Origin: Tautonia rosea
GTDB taxonomy: Bacteria; Planctomycetota; Planctomycetia; Isosphaerales; Isosphaeraceae
Direction of reading: 5' to 3'
Length of the DNA: 64,000 nt
NCBI RefSeq assembly: GCF_012958305.1
Contig: NZ_JABBYO010000002.1
Coordinates: 248,001 to 312,000 of the forward strand
Shown here: piece by piece, positions 35,757 to 43,882 of the stretch
Numbering within the stretch: the first letter of the stretch is position 1
How the letters are laid out: each line of letters starts with the position of its first letter
The notes under the pieces: model-generated
Told to the model about the DNA's origin: nothing
The model's database searches: none
The model's input: the letters and a program-made list of their open reading frames with translations, nothing else
Made by a program: the position numbers and the translations under genes

Positions 35757-36582
35757 GGAATTCATGCGGACCGGCCACCTCGGACCCGTCGTCCTGGGAA
35801 TGCCGTCCAACGACGCGATGACGGCGCTGGGCGACCCGGACGACATCTCGCGTAAGTCGAATCCGCTGATCCTGAAATACGGCCCTGTCCAGCTCTCCTT
35901 CTGGAAGACGCCGGGACGGAGGGCACCCCAGCTCCGCGAGATCGCCATCGCCTTCCAGCCCGAGTTCGAGCGCCTGCCGGAATCGCTTGCCTTCATGGAT
36001 TGGAACCCGGTCGAGCCGCCTACCGAGGCAGAGTTTCGATCATTCATCAAGCGGATCGATTACCCGCCCGTCCACTTGGTTGAGGGGCCGAACGACAAGG
36101 CTCTCACGTTCCTGTCTGGGGTCGCCGCACTGGTCTCGGACGGGAAGCTTCACAGCCTCCGGCTACAGCAAAGGGAAACGAAGGCCCCGACGCCCGCTCC
36201 CGTGATTGACGATCGGGAAGCGACTCTCGATCAAATCCAGGGGATGCTCATCGAAGCCGAGCATGCGATGATGTTTGGTGCTTACCGGGCTGCTCTCCTG
36301 ATCGGTTGGGCCGGCCTGGAGGCGACCCTCCGCCGCTTGGCAATCCGGGAGGGTCGGCAAGGCAAGGTCGGCATCCCGCCAAACATTCTGCTTCGCGAGC
36401 TGGTTGCATCCGGACGGTTGAAGAAAGAGGAGCATCGCTGGCTCGAGATGCTGCGGCAGATGCGGACGGCCGCGGCGCACGGCCTTGCGCCCGTCGGGCT
36501 GAACGGCGACATGGTTAACCGGCTTATCGAGTTCACCCACGGGGTGCTGGAGGAGGCCCAGACGCCCGGACAGACCCCTTAG
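35743..36582 (+). CDS. Two-domain protein with C-terminal HEPN-like domain
   Basis: 279 aa. Residues 1-140 look like a small alpha/beta domain (MPSNDAMTALGDPDDIS, YGPVQLSFWKTPGR, LREIAIAFQPEFERLP). After a Pro-rich linker, residues 160-275 are all helical: EHAMMFGAYRAALLIGWAGLEATLRRLAI, then RWLEMLRQMRTAAAHGLAP. The sequence R241-x4-H246 matches the R-x4-6-H ribonuclease motif of HEPN domains. HEPN proteins of this size are common toxin RNases. No further catalytic motif is visible in the N-terminal half. The gene is coupled to the preceding one by overlap. Confidence 0.65.
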   Translation: MATLEEFMRTGHLGPVVLGMPSNDAMTALGDPDDISRKSNPLILKYGPVQLSFWKTPGRRAPQLREIAIAFQPEFERLPESLAFMDWNPVEPPTEAEFRSFIKRIDYPPVHLVEGPNDKALTFLSGVAALVSDGKLHSLRLQQRETKAPTPAPVIDDREATLDQIQGMLIEAEHAMMFGAYRAALLIGWAGLEATLRRLAIREGRQGKVGIPPNILLRELVASGRLKKEEHRWLEMLRQMRTAAAHGLAPVGLNGDMVNRLIEFTHGVLEEAQTPGQTP

Positions 36583-36885
36583 TCAAGATGAGGGCAGACA
36601 GCGATTAGTCTGATTGCAGGGTTTAGGTGTCGGGATCCAACTAGCTGAATTTGCCTCCCAACAGCATCTGGCAATCCCTCGCCTTACGATACCCCGATGC
36701 CTCGTCAACATTCGCCGAGATGAACGTGGCCCGGTTTCTCCCCAGGCCGTGCGCAGATAATGACGGCGGCTCTCCACAGCACGGAGAAATCACTCGACTT
36801 GTGTGCCACTTCTTGCTTAATTGCAACGAATTACGAAAAATAATGCACAAGAGGCGGTATGTGGAGGAATAGTGGAGAGATGGTG

Positions 36886-37110
36886 ATGGCCCACGAGGTG
36901 GGGATCTACGTCTTCTGCCCGGAGCAATGGCGGCTCGAGTACGGCCTGGGGCTGGAGCCGGAGAACCGGCCTGCCCTGCAGACCGGCAGCCGGCATCATG
37001 CACGCAAGGCGGAGGTTGAGCGATCCGCGAGCCGGTTGCTGGCCCTCGGCAAGAGCCTCCTGGCCGCCGCGGGCATCCTGCTGCTTATCCTCTGGATCTT
37101 GGGCCGATGA
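36886..37110 (+). CDS. Cas4-like nuclease, N-terminal part with membrane helix
   Basis: 74 aa from the ATG at 36886 (GGAG eight bases upstream; an ATG at 36859 is in frame). The sequence IYVFCPEQWRLEYGLGLEP, followed by ALQTGSRHH, is the standard N-terminal part of Cas4/Dna2-like PD-(D/E)XK nucleases, including the first iron-sulfur Cys (Cys11) and the G-x3-H motif. It then ends in a hydrophobic helix (residues 55-72) and stops. The rest of the nuclease lies in the next gene, whose ATG overlaps this stop (ATGA at 37107). Confidence 0.75.
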   Translation: MAHEVGIYVFCPEQWRLEYGLGLEPENRPALQTGSRHHARKAEVERSASRLLALGKSLLAAAGILLLILWILGR

Positions 37111-37619
37111 TGCACTACCCTTCCGAATGGGCTTGGCCGCTCGCCGCCGTTCTTCTGCTGCTGGGGGTGGTGTTCGTGGTCGCGGCTGTCCGCATGAGGC
37201 GGACGCGCGGCCTTTCCGCCGGGCGGACCATGGCCCTTGATAACGTCACCCTGCACTCCGCGCGGCTCGGGCTGGCCGGGAGGCCCGACCGTATCTTGCG
37301 GGTGGGCCGCGCGATCATCCCGGAGGAATGGAAGTCGGCGCGACGCCTCTGGCCCGGCCACGTCGCCCAGATGGGGGTCTACTTCCTGCTCATCGAGGAG
37401 CGTTACGGCGTGCGTCCGTCCCACGGCTTCGTCGTGCTGGGCACGGGCAAGCGGCACCGGATTGAGAACGATGCGAGGCTCCGGGGCTGGGTGCTCGACC
37501 TGGCCGAGCAGATCCGGGAGGCACGCAGGGCCCTCTCCAGCCCCCTGCCGGTCGATCCCCGCCCCTCCCAGTGCCGCGCGTGCGGGCAGCGTTCGGAGTG
37601 CGATCAGGCCCGAGCATAA
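37107..37619 (+). CDS. Cas4-like nuclease, C-terminal catalytic part with membrane helix
   Basis: 170 aa. It begins with a membrane helix (residues 9-29). The PD-(D/E)XK core follows: LAGRPDRIL (Asp61), IPEEWKS (Glu74, Lys76), HVAQMGVYFLLIEE (Gln88, Tyr92). Three C-terminal Cys (156, 159, 165; CRACGQRSEC) match the Cas4 iron-sulfur cluster. The fourth Cys is in the upstream gene. Together the two genes encode one complete Cas4-type nuclease cut in two by a pair of membrane helices. No cas1, cas2 or repeat array is in the window. Confidence 0.78.
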   Translation: MMHYPSEWAWPLAAVLLLLGVVFVVAAVRMRRTRGLSAGRTMALDNVTLHSARLGLAGRPDRILRVGRAIIPEEWKSARRLWPGHVAQMGVYFLLIEERYGVRPSHGFVVLGTGKRHRIENDARLRGWVLDLAEQIREARRALSSPLPVDPRPSQCRACGQRSECDQARA

Positions 37620-37891
37620 GCCGGAGTCCCGGGGATTCGTCGGTTCGGGACGAATGTGCATCGAGCGTCTGGGGGATCCTCCCGGTGCGAGGCAAGACTC
37701 CGTACCGGCGTTTCTACCAGCGTTTTCGCCGGCATTCATCCTGAACCCGTCCGCTCATTCGGCGGGAGCGACCCGGAAGCGATGCGGTGATCACGGCCAT
37801 TTGCGCCCGACGGCTCCGGGGGGTGGGAGGATGGTCTGCAGGTCTTAACCCGGTTCTCCCTGGATTTTCAGGCCACCATGCCCCCCGGATA

Positions 37892-38485
37892 TCAGAAATA
37901 GGTGGTTCCTTTCAGCAGGAACTCCCTGATCTTGTCCCGCTTCGTGATGCCGGAGACTTCGCAGACCTCGCCGGATCTGCGATAGAATGTCGGATCAGTA
38001 GGCTGCCAGAGTGTCGCCCACTTGCTGACGCCCCTCATGTAGCGAGCGTCCATGCGGATCGAGACATAGTATGAATTATCTTCTGAAAGGACTGTCCCGG
38101 CGACACAATAATGCCAATCCCCGTTGGGCAAAGAGACGTCGACGAGGATGAAGGGTAACCATCCCTCGCGTGCCCAGTCCGGGGGTGGAGCGTCCGGAGG
38201 GCGGCGGAGCGAGCGATCGATCGGGATGGCAAGTCCAGATGTGGAATGATCGGTACACGGGTGCTTGGGCCAGGGAGGGCCCAGCTCGTCGAAGAAGACT
38301 CGCCCTCCGTTCGTGTCCTGATAGAAGAAGACGGGAGCCTGACAGACGGGACACCTGGCGAAGGGATTCAGGTAGCGTTCATAGGAGGTCAGCCCGCCCG
38401 TTGCGGTTAGTGTGGTTGACGTCGAATAGTTCTCGCCGCCGAAGCCGCAGGAGCAGTCGGCGTGGTGATTCCAGGCGTTGCACAT
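37892..38485 (-). CDS. Putative zinc-binding protein, unknown function
   Basis: About 197 aa. Two Cys-rich clusters are visible: MCNAWNHHADCSCGFGG at the N-terminus and ARCPVCQAPVFFYQ with a later KHPC. The middle (GGRVFFDELGPPWPKHPC) looks strongly conserved; I recall similar stretches in unannotated bacterial proteins but know no function. The start ATG at 38485 puts the first Cys cluster at the N-terminus; an upstream ATG adds a Gly/Pro stretch. It stands alone between the Cas4-like pair and the restriction operon. Confidence 0.65.
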   Translation of the reverse strand: MCNAWNHHADCSCGFGGENYSTSTTLTATGGLTSYERYLNPFARCPVCQAPVFFYQDTNGGRVFFDELGPPWPKHPCTDHSTSGLAIPIDRSLRRPPDAPPPDWAREGWLPFILVDVSLPNGDWHYCVAGTVLSEDNSYYVSIRMDARYMRGVSKWATLWQPTDPTFYRRSGEVCEVSGITKRDKIREFLLKGTTYF

Positions 38486-38760
38486 GCCGCCCCTCCCCGG
38501 CCCGCCCGGCCGGTGCACATCCCGGGGAATTGCGGCGGGGCGCCGGCCTGATCGGTGCCTGAATACGCGCCGCGTTCGGTCTTCCCTTCTCGAAACGTAG
38601 GTTACTCACGCAACGATGTCAGGCAGGACGATGTGAGCGCTTTCGGGAACCCTTGCTCACTCTTGCCGCAGGTCGTCGAGGAATTCCGACAACTCCCGTC
38701 AAACACGAGGGGGAAGTTCGGAGGGCCTGGTGATAGGCCATGGGCCACAAGTTCCCAAGC

Positions 38761-39477
38761 TCAGTATCCCCACTCCTCGTGCCGCACGGGGAGTCGGTTG
38801 AGTTGATCGCGCAGTGACCGCCACTGGGGCATGTGGGCGTCCATGATGGAGACGAACCGGGGGTTGTGCGTCGGCTCGATCAGGTGCACCAGCTCGTGGA
38901 CAACGATGTACTCGAGGCAGCCGCGTGGTTTCTTCGCGAGGTCGGTGTTCAGGCGGATGTTCCGCGTCCTGGGGTTGCAACCGCCCCACTTGGTCTTCAT
39001 CCGCTGGACGAAGACGCGATTGGCCCGCACGCCCAGGATGGGCTCCCACCTCGCGACGAGCGGCACGGCAGCGGCCCTGAGCTGCTCGCGATACCAGTCT
39101 TCGACGATCTCCCCTCTCCGCGCTTCGGAGGTCCCGGGTCGGACTCCCAGGATCAATCGGTTGTGCTTCACCTCGATGGCCGGAGGGGCATTCCGCTCAA
39201 ACACCTCGAGCAGGTAACGCCTGCCCCAGAGGTAGTGGCTCTCGCGGTCGATGAATTCGCGCGGCGTCTCGCGTTCCTGCGAGCGGATCTTGGCCTGCTG
39301 GCGCTTGATCCACCCGAGCTTGGAGATGGCGAAGACGCGGATGGTGTCCAGGCTCATGCGCGAGGGGGCGGCGATCCGGACCCGGCCGGTCGGGGGGTAG
39401 ACGCTCAGGTGGACGTTCTTGATGTCCTTGAGCTCCACGTCCACCGCGATGTCGCCGAGTCGGATCTCCATACCCAT
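38761..39477 (-). CDS. YgjP/SprT-like zinc metallopeptidase (DUF45)
   Basis: 238 aa. The zincin motif HELVHLIEPTHNPRF has HExxH plus a third His. The conserved TKWGGCNPRTRNIRLNTDL segment is typical of the YgjP (DUF45) family. The start codon overlaps the hsdR stop (TGATG), and a second ATG at 39471 is possible. Genes of this family often follow hsdR in type I restriction operons; the substrate is unknown. It is the last gene of the six-gene operon. Confidence 0.88.
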   Translation of the reverse strand: MGMEIRLGDIAVDVELKDIKNVHLSVYPPTGRVRIAAPSRMSLDTIRVFAISKLGWIKRQQAKIRSQERETPREFIDRESHYLWGRRYLLEVFERNAPPAIEVKHNRLILGVRPGTSEARRGEIVEDWYREQLRAAAVPLVARWEPILGVRANRVFVQRMKTKWGGCNPRTRNIRLNTDLAKKPRGCLEYIVVHELVHLIEPTHNPRFVSIMDAHMPQWRSLRDQLNRLPVRHEEWGY

Positions 39478-42400
39478 CAGTATTCCCTCTGCGCCTCGAT
39501 GATGAGGAAGATGCGCTCGACTTCCCCGAAGTCCTTCAGGATATCGTAGAGGGCCATCTTGATGACCTTCTCGCGGGGCTCGACCCCCCGCCAGCCGTCG
39601 GGCCGCTTCGCCTTCACCGCCTCGTCGATGCGGAGCGCCAGCCCCTCGTCCTGGTTCAGGTTGCTGTAGAGGGCCCGCTTGCCCGGGGTGTCCAAAGCCG
39701 CGGGGGTGTCCTCGCCCTGGCCGGCCTCGACCTTCTTCGCCAACTCGGCGATGCGCTTCAAGTATTCCTCGTACTCGACGGCCCTGGCCTTCCGGGCGGC
39801 GATGATCTCGTCCAGGAGCGCGGACATCTTCTCGAAGAACGCCGGGTCGTTGAGGTGCTCCTTGATGATCTTGCGGCGGACGTTGTTCTCGATCGTCTCG
39901 GCGATCGCGTTCTTGTCCCCCTTGAGCCCGCCCAGCTGCGAGGCGATCGCGTTGGCGATGCCGGTCTTGACGATCAGCTCCAGCAGCCCCATCCCGTCGA
40001 AGGGGGAGATCTTGCGGGGTTCGTCGGCCTCGATGTAGGTGTCGATCAGGTGCCGCATGTCGGCCTCGTAGGCCTTCAGGTCGAGGCTCTCGCCGCTGGC
40101 CTTGCGGACGATCTCGCGCAGGTTGACGAAGTGCTCCAGCCGCTGCTTGATGCGGGCGATGTCCGCCGGGCCGTAGCCGGCGGCCTCCAGCTCGTCGGCG
40201 ATGTTGGCGTACGCCCTCACCAGGGACGCGGTCGCTTTGTAGAGCGTGGCACGCTGGGGCTCCCGTTCCTGCAGGTCGGTCGGGATCTCGGTGTTGCCGC
40301 AGAAGTAGTGGATGTGCTCCAGCTCCCCCTTGGGGGGCTCGACCGGCTCGCAGAGCAGGGCGAGCGCCTCCAGGGCCTCGTCGAGCCGCTGACTCCCCTT
40401 CTCGAGGCGGTCGTGGATCAGGATCTCCGGGTCGGTGCCGCCGGCGCTGTTGTCCAGCTCGGAGGTGTAGACGGCGATGGCCTTCTCGACCTTCTTGAAC
40501 AGGTCCTTGTAGTCGACGATGAAGCCGAAGTCCTTGTCCTCGCCGTCGAGCCGGTTCGTGCGGCAGATGGCCTGGAACAGGCCGTGGTCCTGCATCGACT
40601 TGTCGATGTAGAGGTACGTGCACGGGGGTGCGTCGAAGCCGGTCAGCAGCTTGTCGACCACGACCAGGAGCTTCATGTTCGCCGGCTCGCGTGCGAACAG
40701 GGACTTGGCCCGCTCCTCGTAGGCCTCGGTCTTCGAGCGGCCGCCGGCGGCCTCGACGTCCCCGAGCAGCTCGATGTAGGTGTTGTAGATGAACTGCTTG
40801 TCGGTCTCGGTGTTCGCGCCGGTCTCCTCCTTCGTCACGTCCTGGGTCTGAGGGTTATAGGAGGTGACCAGGGCGCACTTGCCCTTCAGTGGGGTCTTCT
40901 GGAAAAGCGTGAAATACTTGCACGCCTCGAAGATGCTGGAGGCGACGAGGATGGCGTTGCCGCGATCGTTCGAGAGTCGGGGCCGGACGCTGAAGTCGAA
41001 GAGGATGTCGCTGACGACCTTCTCCATCCGCGACCGGGAGCTGAGGAGGGTCTGCATCGTCCCCCACTTCTTCTTCAGCTCGTCCTTCTGCCAGTCGTTC
41101 AGGCCGCGTGTCTTGGCGTCGAACCAGGCGTCGATCCGGTCCTGGGAGCCGAGCCTCTGGTCGATGTCGCGGGCCTCGTAGACGAGGTCGAGCACCACCT
41201 CGTCCTCCACGGCCTCGCTGAACTTGTAGGTGTGGATGTAGCCGCCGAAGACCTCCAGGCTGGTCGCCCTGTCCTTCTTCAGCAGGGGCGTCCCGGTGAA
41301 GCCGATGAAGACCGCGTTGGGCATGATCGCCTTCATCACCCGGTGGAGCTTGCCGCCCTGGGTCCGGTGGCACTCGTCGACGAAGACGAACACCTCGCCC
41401 ACCGTCCTGCTCGGCTCGCCTTCGAGCTGCTTGATGAAGGCGTCGAAGTCGTCCACGTCCTTCTTGCCGAACTTGTGGACGAGTGAGCAGAGCAGGCGCG
41501 GCCGGGCCTGGCCGAGCAGGCGGAGCAGCTCCCGGCCGCTGCCGGTGCGCTCGATCGACTCGCCGGCCTCGGAGAAGACCCGCTCGATCTGCTTGTCCAG
41601 CTCGTCGCGGTCGGTGATGATCGCCACGCGGGCGTTCGGGTTGTTCTCCAGGATCCACTTGGCCAGCAGCACCATGACGATGCTCTTGCCGCTGCCCTGG
41701 GTGTGCCAGATGATCCCGCCCTTGCGGGCCCGGACGTGCTCCTGGGCGGCCTTGATGCCGAAATACTGGTGGACCCGGGGGAGCTTCTTCACGCCGCCGT
41801 CGAAGAGCACAAAATCATGCATCAATTCGATTAGGCGATCCTTGGCGCAGAGTTTCAGCAGGTACTTGTCAAGCTTGAACCGCGAATTGTCCTGCTCGTC
41901 CTCCTTCCACTTCAGGAAATACTTCTCCTGGGTGCCGACGGTCCCGTACTGGAGGCCCTCGGAGTCGTTGCCGGCGAAGAGGAACTGGACGGTGGAGAAG
42001 AAGCCGGCATTGAACTCGGGCTGCTGGTTGGAGAGGCTCTGGCGGATGCCCTCGCTCATCGAGACCCGGCTGTTCTTGAGCTCGATCACGCCGACGGCGA
42101 TGCCGTTGACGTAGAGCACCAGGTCCGGACGCCGCTCGCGACCGCCGCGCAGGGTAACCTCCTCGGCGATGGCGAAGTCGTTCGCCCCGGGGTTGGCCCA
42201 GTTGATCAGGCGGACCTTGTCCGTGACCTTGCCGGCCTCGACTTTCACGTCGACGCCGTAGCGCAGCAGCTCGTAGACCTTCTGGTTGTTCTGATAGAGG
42301 CTCCGGCTGCCGTTGTCGGCCTCGGTACGGAGCCGGTAGAGCGCCGCGCCGATCTGCTCGGGAGAGTAGCCGGACTTCGTGAGGAAGGCGGAGAGCAGGG

Positions 42401-42527
42401 ACTCCTCGACGTTGGAATTGCCGTCGCGGTCGGACCAGTCGCCGAGATAGCGATAGCCCAGCTCGTCGCGGAACAGGGCGATGACGCGGTCCTGGGTGGC
42501 GCGTTCGGGTTGGCCGATGGTACTCAT
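39477..42527 (-). CDS. hsdR: Type I restriction enzyme HsdR
   Basis: 1,016 aa, the motor and nuclease subunit. An N-terminal PD-(D/E)XK nuclease is seen in RPDLVLYVNGIAVGVIELKN (Asp, Glu-x-Lys). The SF2 helicase follows with Walker A HTQGSGKS, FVDECHRTQGG (DExH variant) and FTGTPLLKK. A late motif region includes VVDKLLTGFDAP. The C-terminal region is helical and charged. It works with HsdM and HsdS encoded upstream in the same operon. The start overlaps the AlbA_2 gene stop by four bases. Confidence 0.95.
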   Translation of the reverse strand: MSTIGQPERATQDRVIALFRDELGYRYLGDWSDRDGNSNVEESLLSAFLTKSGYSPEQIGAALYRLRTEADNGSRSLYQNNQKVYELLRYGVDVKVEAGKVTDKVRLINWANPGANDFAIAEEVTLRGGRERRPDLVLYVNGIAVGVIELKNSRVSMSEGIRQSLSNQQPEFNAGFFSTVQFLFAGNDSEGLQYGTVGTQEKYFLKWKEDEQDNSRFKLDKYLLKLCAKDRLIELMHDFVLFDGGVKKLPRVHQYFGIKAAQEHVRARKGGIIWHTQGSGKSIVMVLLAKWILENNPNARVAIITDRDELDKQIERVFSEAGESIERTGSGRELLRLLGQARPRLLCSLVHKFGKKDVDDFDAFIKQLEGEPSRTVGEVFVFVDECHRTQGGKLHRVMKAIMPNAVFIGFTGTPLLKKDRATSLEVFGGYIHTYKFSEAVEDEVVLDLVYEARDIDQRLGSQDRIDAWFDAKTRGLNDWQKDELKKKWGTMQTLLSSRSRMEKVVSDILFDFSVRPRLSNDRGNAILVASSIFEACKYFTLFQKTPLKGKCALVTSYNPQTQDVTKEETGANTETDKQFIYNTYIELLGDVEAAGGRSKTEAYEERAKSLFAREPANMKLLVVVDKLLTGFDAPPCTYLYIDKSMQDHGLFQAICRTNRLDGEDKDFGFIVDYKDLFKKVEKAIAVYTSELDNSAGGTDPEILIHDRLEKGSQRLDEALEALALLCEPVEPPKGELEHIHYFCGNTEIPTDLQEREPQRATLYKATASLVRAYANIADELEAAGYGPADIARIKQRLEHFVNLREIVRKASGESLDLKAYEADMRHLIDTYIEADEPRKISPFDGMGLLELIVKTGIANAIASQLGGLKGDKNAIAETIENNVRRKIIKEHLNDPAFFEKMSALLDEIIAARKARAVEYEEYLKRIAELAKKVEAGQGEDTPAALDTPGKRALYSNLNQDEGLALRIDEAVKAKRPDGWRGVEPREKVIKMALYDILKDFGEVERIFLIIEAQREY

Positions 42528-43882
42528 TCACTCACCTCCCAGTGCCCGCCTTTATCGGCGCCGACTCGCGTCAGGAGTCCATCCGCCTTCAGCCGCTTGA
42601 TCTGCCATTCGACCCCCTTTGGCGTGATCCCGAGCGCGGTCGCCAACGCTTCGGTGGAGACGGTGGGGTCGCCCTTCACGAGCCGGAGCAGTTTCTCCCT
42701 AGTTTTCTCCCTAGGTTTCTCCCTAGTTCGATCATTGGCGGCCTCGGGAGCCAGCCCGGCGGCCGTACGCTCGACGATCTCGGGCGAGAACGGGAACTGG
42801 ATCCAGAGCCCCGTCGCCTCCTGCTCGATGACGGGCTCGGGGAATCGGGCCTCGCGGCAGGCGGCGAGGATCCGCTCGACCCCGCGGCCCCAGGCCTCGA
42901 TCTCCCCGGCGCGGAAGAAGACGTTGGCGACGCCCGGGTTATAGGGGAGCGAGGCGTGCTTGGCCTTGAGCTTCTCGACCGTCCAATCCTGGGGGAGCTG
43001 GCCGGGGTTCCAGACCATGAGCTTGTCGGCGTAGACGCTGATCTGCACCGGCACGCCGGTGGCATAGTCCTTGTGGATGATCGCGTTCAGGATCGCCTCG
43101 CGCAGCGCCGGCTCGGGCACGGGGAACGTCTCGACCCGCTGGATGCCCCGGTAGGTGATCGCGGCCTTCAGGTACTTCGTGAGCAGCAGGTCCATGGTGC
43201 GGCCGACCTGGGTGAACAGGTCGCCGTGGACCTCGTCGTGGTAGAGCAGGTCGTCGTTGGTGCGGAAGAAGCCGATCTTCACGTAGGCCCCGGTGACGAA
43301 GCGTTCAGGCTCGGGGTGGAAGGCCAGCACGGCCGCCCGCTTCAGGTACTTGCCGTCGGTGAGGTGCAGCTTCTCGACCAGCCCGGACTTCGACTCCTTC
43401 AGGTCGGCGGCCGTCATGCGCTGGCTCTGGCTCGCCCGCGCGCGGAACGCGTCGAGCGCGTCCTTCGACAGGCTGCGGACAGTGGCATCCGGGACGGGCA
43501 CGCCGTCCCAGGTGCGGCCCTGCTTGCGGAGCAGGAACTTGTCGAGGGCGGCCCCCTTGAGCTCCTGCTTCGTGCTGCCGGATCGGTAGTGGTACTCGCC
43601 CTTGTAATTGACCGGGTACGGGTAGGGATCGACGCGGATCTCGATCAGTTCCTTGCCGCCGTCCGGGACGAGCCGCACGTCGGCCATGATGCCGAGCACG
43701 TCGCGGATCTTGTTCGGCAGATCCTCCAGCAGCTTCTTCGCGTCCTTCACCCCGACCGCCGTTCCTTTGTCGTCTCGACCGATGACCAGGACACCGCCCT
43801 CGGCGTTGGCGAAGCCGCAGAGCCACTTGAGGTATTCGTCCCGCCAGGATTCTTTCCATTCGGTGTTCTGGCTCTCCTTCAT
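42524..43882 (-). CDS. AlbA_2 (Schlafen-type) ATP-binding protein in the restriction operon
   Basis: About 452 aa. Residues 1-110 are an AlbA_2 domain: KESQNTEWKESWRDEYLK, FANAEGGVLVIGRDDKG. Residues 240-340 contain the region shared with ATP-binding HATPase-like regulators (EPALREAILNAIIHKDY, then GRGVERILAAC). A repetitive linker (REKPREKTREK) leads to a winged-helix C-terminus (TEALATALGITPKGVEWQIK). ATG at 43882 overlaps the hsdS stop (ATGA). Such proteins are frequent inside type I operons; they may regulate expression or add a defence function. Confidence 0.85.
   Translation of the reverse strand: MKESQNTEWKESWRDEYLKWLCGFANAEGGVLVIGRDDKGTAVGVKDAKKLLEDLPNKIRDVLGIMADVRLVPDGGKELIEIRVDPYPYPVNYKGEYHYRSGSTKQELKGAALDKFLLRKQGRTWDGVPVPDATVRSLSKDALDAFRARASQSQRMTAADLKESKSGLVEKLHLTDGKYLKRAAVLAFHPEPERFVTGAYVKIGFFRTNDDLLYHDEVHGDLFTQVGRTMDLLLTKYLKAAITYRGIQRVETFPVPEPALREAILNAIIHKDYATGVPVQISVYADKLMVWNPGQLPQDWTVEKLKAKHASLPYNPGVANVFFRAGEIEAWGRGVERILAACREARFPEPVIEQEATGLWIQFPFSPEIVERTAAGLAPEAANDRTREKPREKTREKLLRLVKGDPTVSTEALATALGITPKGVEWQIKRLKADGLLTRVGADKGGHWEVSE

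Noticed and set aside
36886-37619. Cas4 as evidence of a CRISPR-Cas locus
   Set aside because: No other cas gene or repeat array in the window; stand-alone Cas4-like nucleases are known.
38761-40623. Long extension of the YgjP-like protein back through hsdR
   Set aside because: Upstream of residue MGMEIRLGD the text is an out-of-frame Arg/Pro/Gly-rich reading of hsdR; the true start is the overlap codon at 39477.
39855-41486. Long plus-strand frame opposite hsdR
   Set aside because: Val/Leu/Asp/Gly-rich antisense artefact; hsdR on the other strand has every expected motif.
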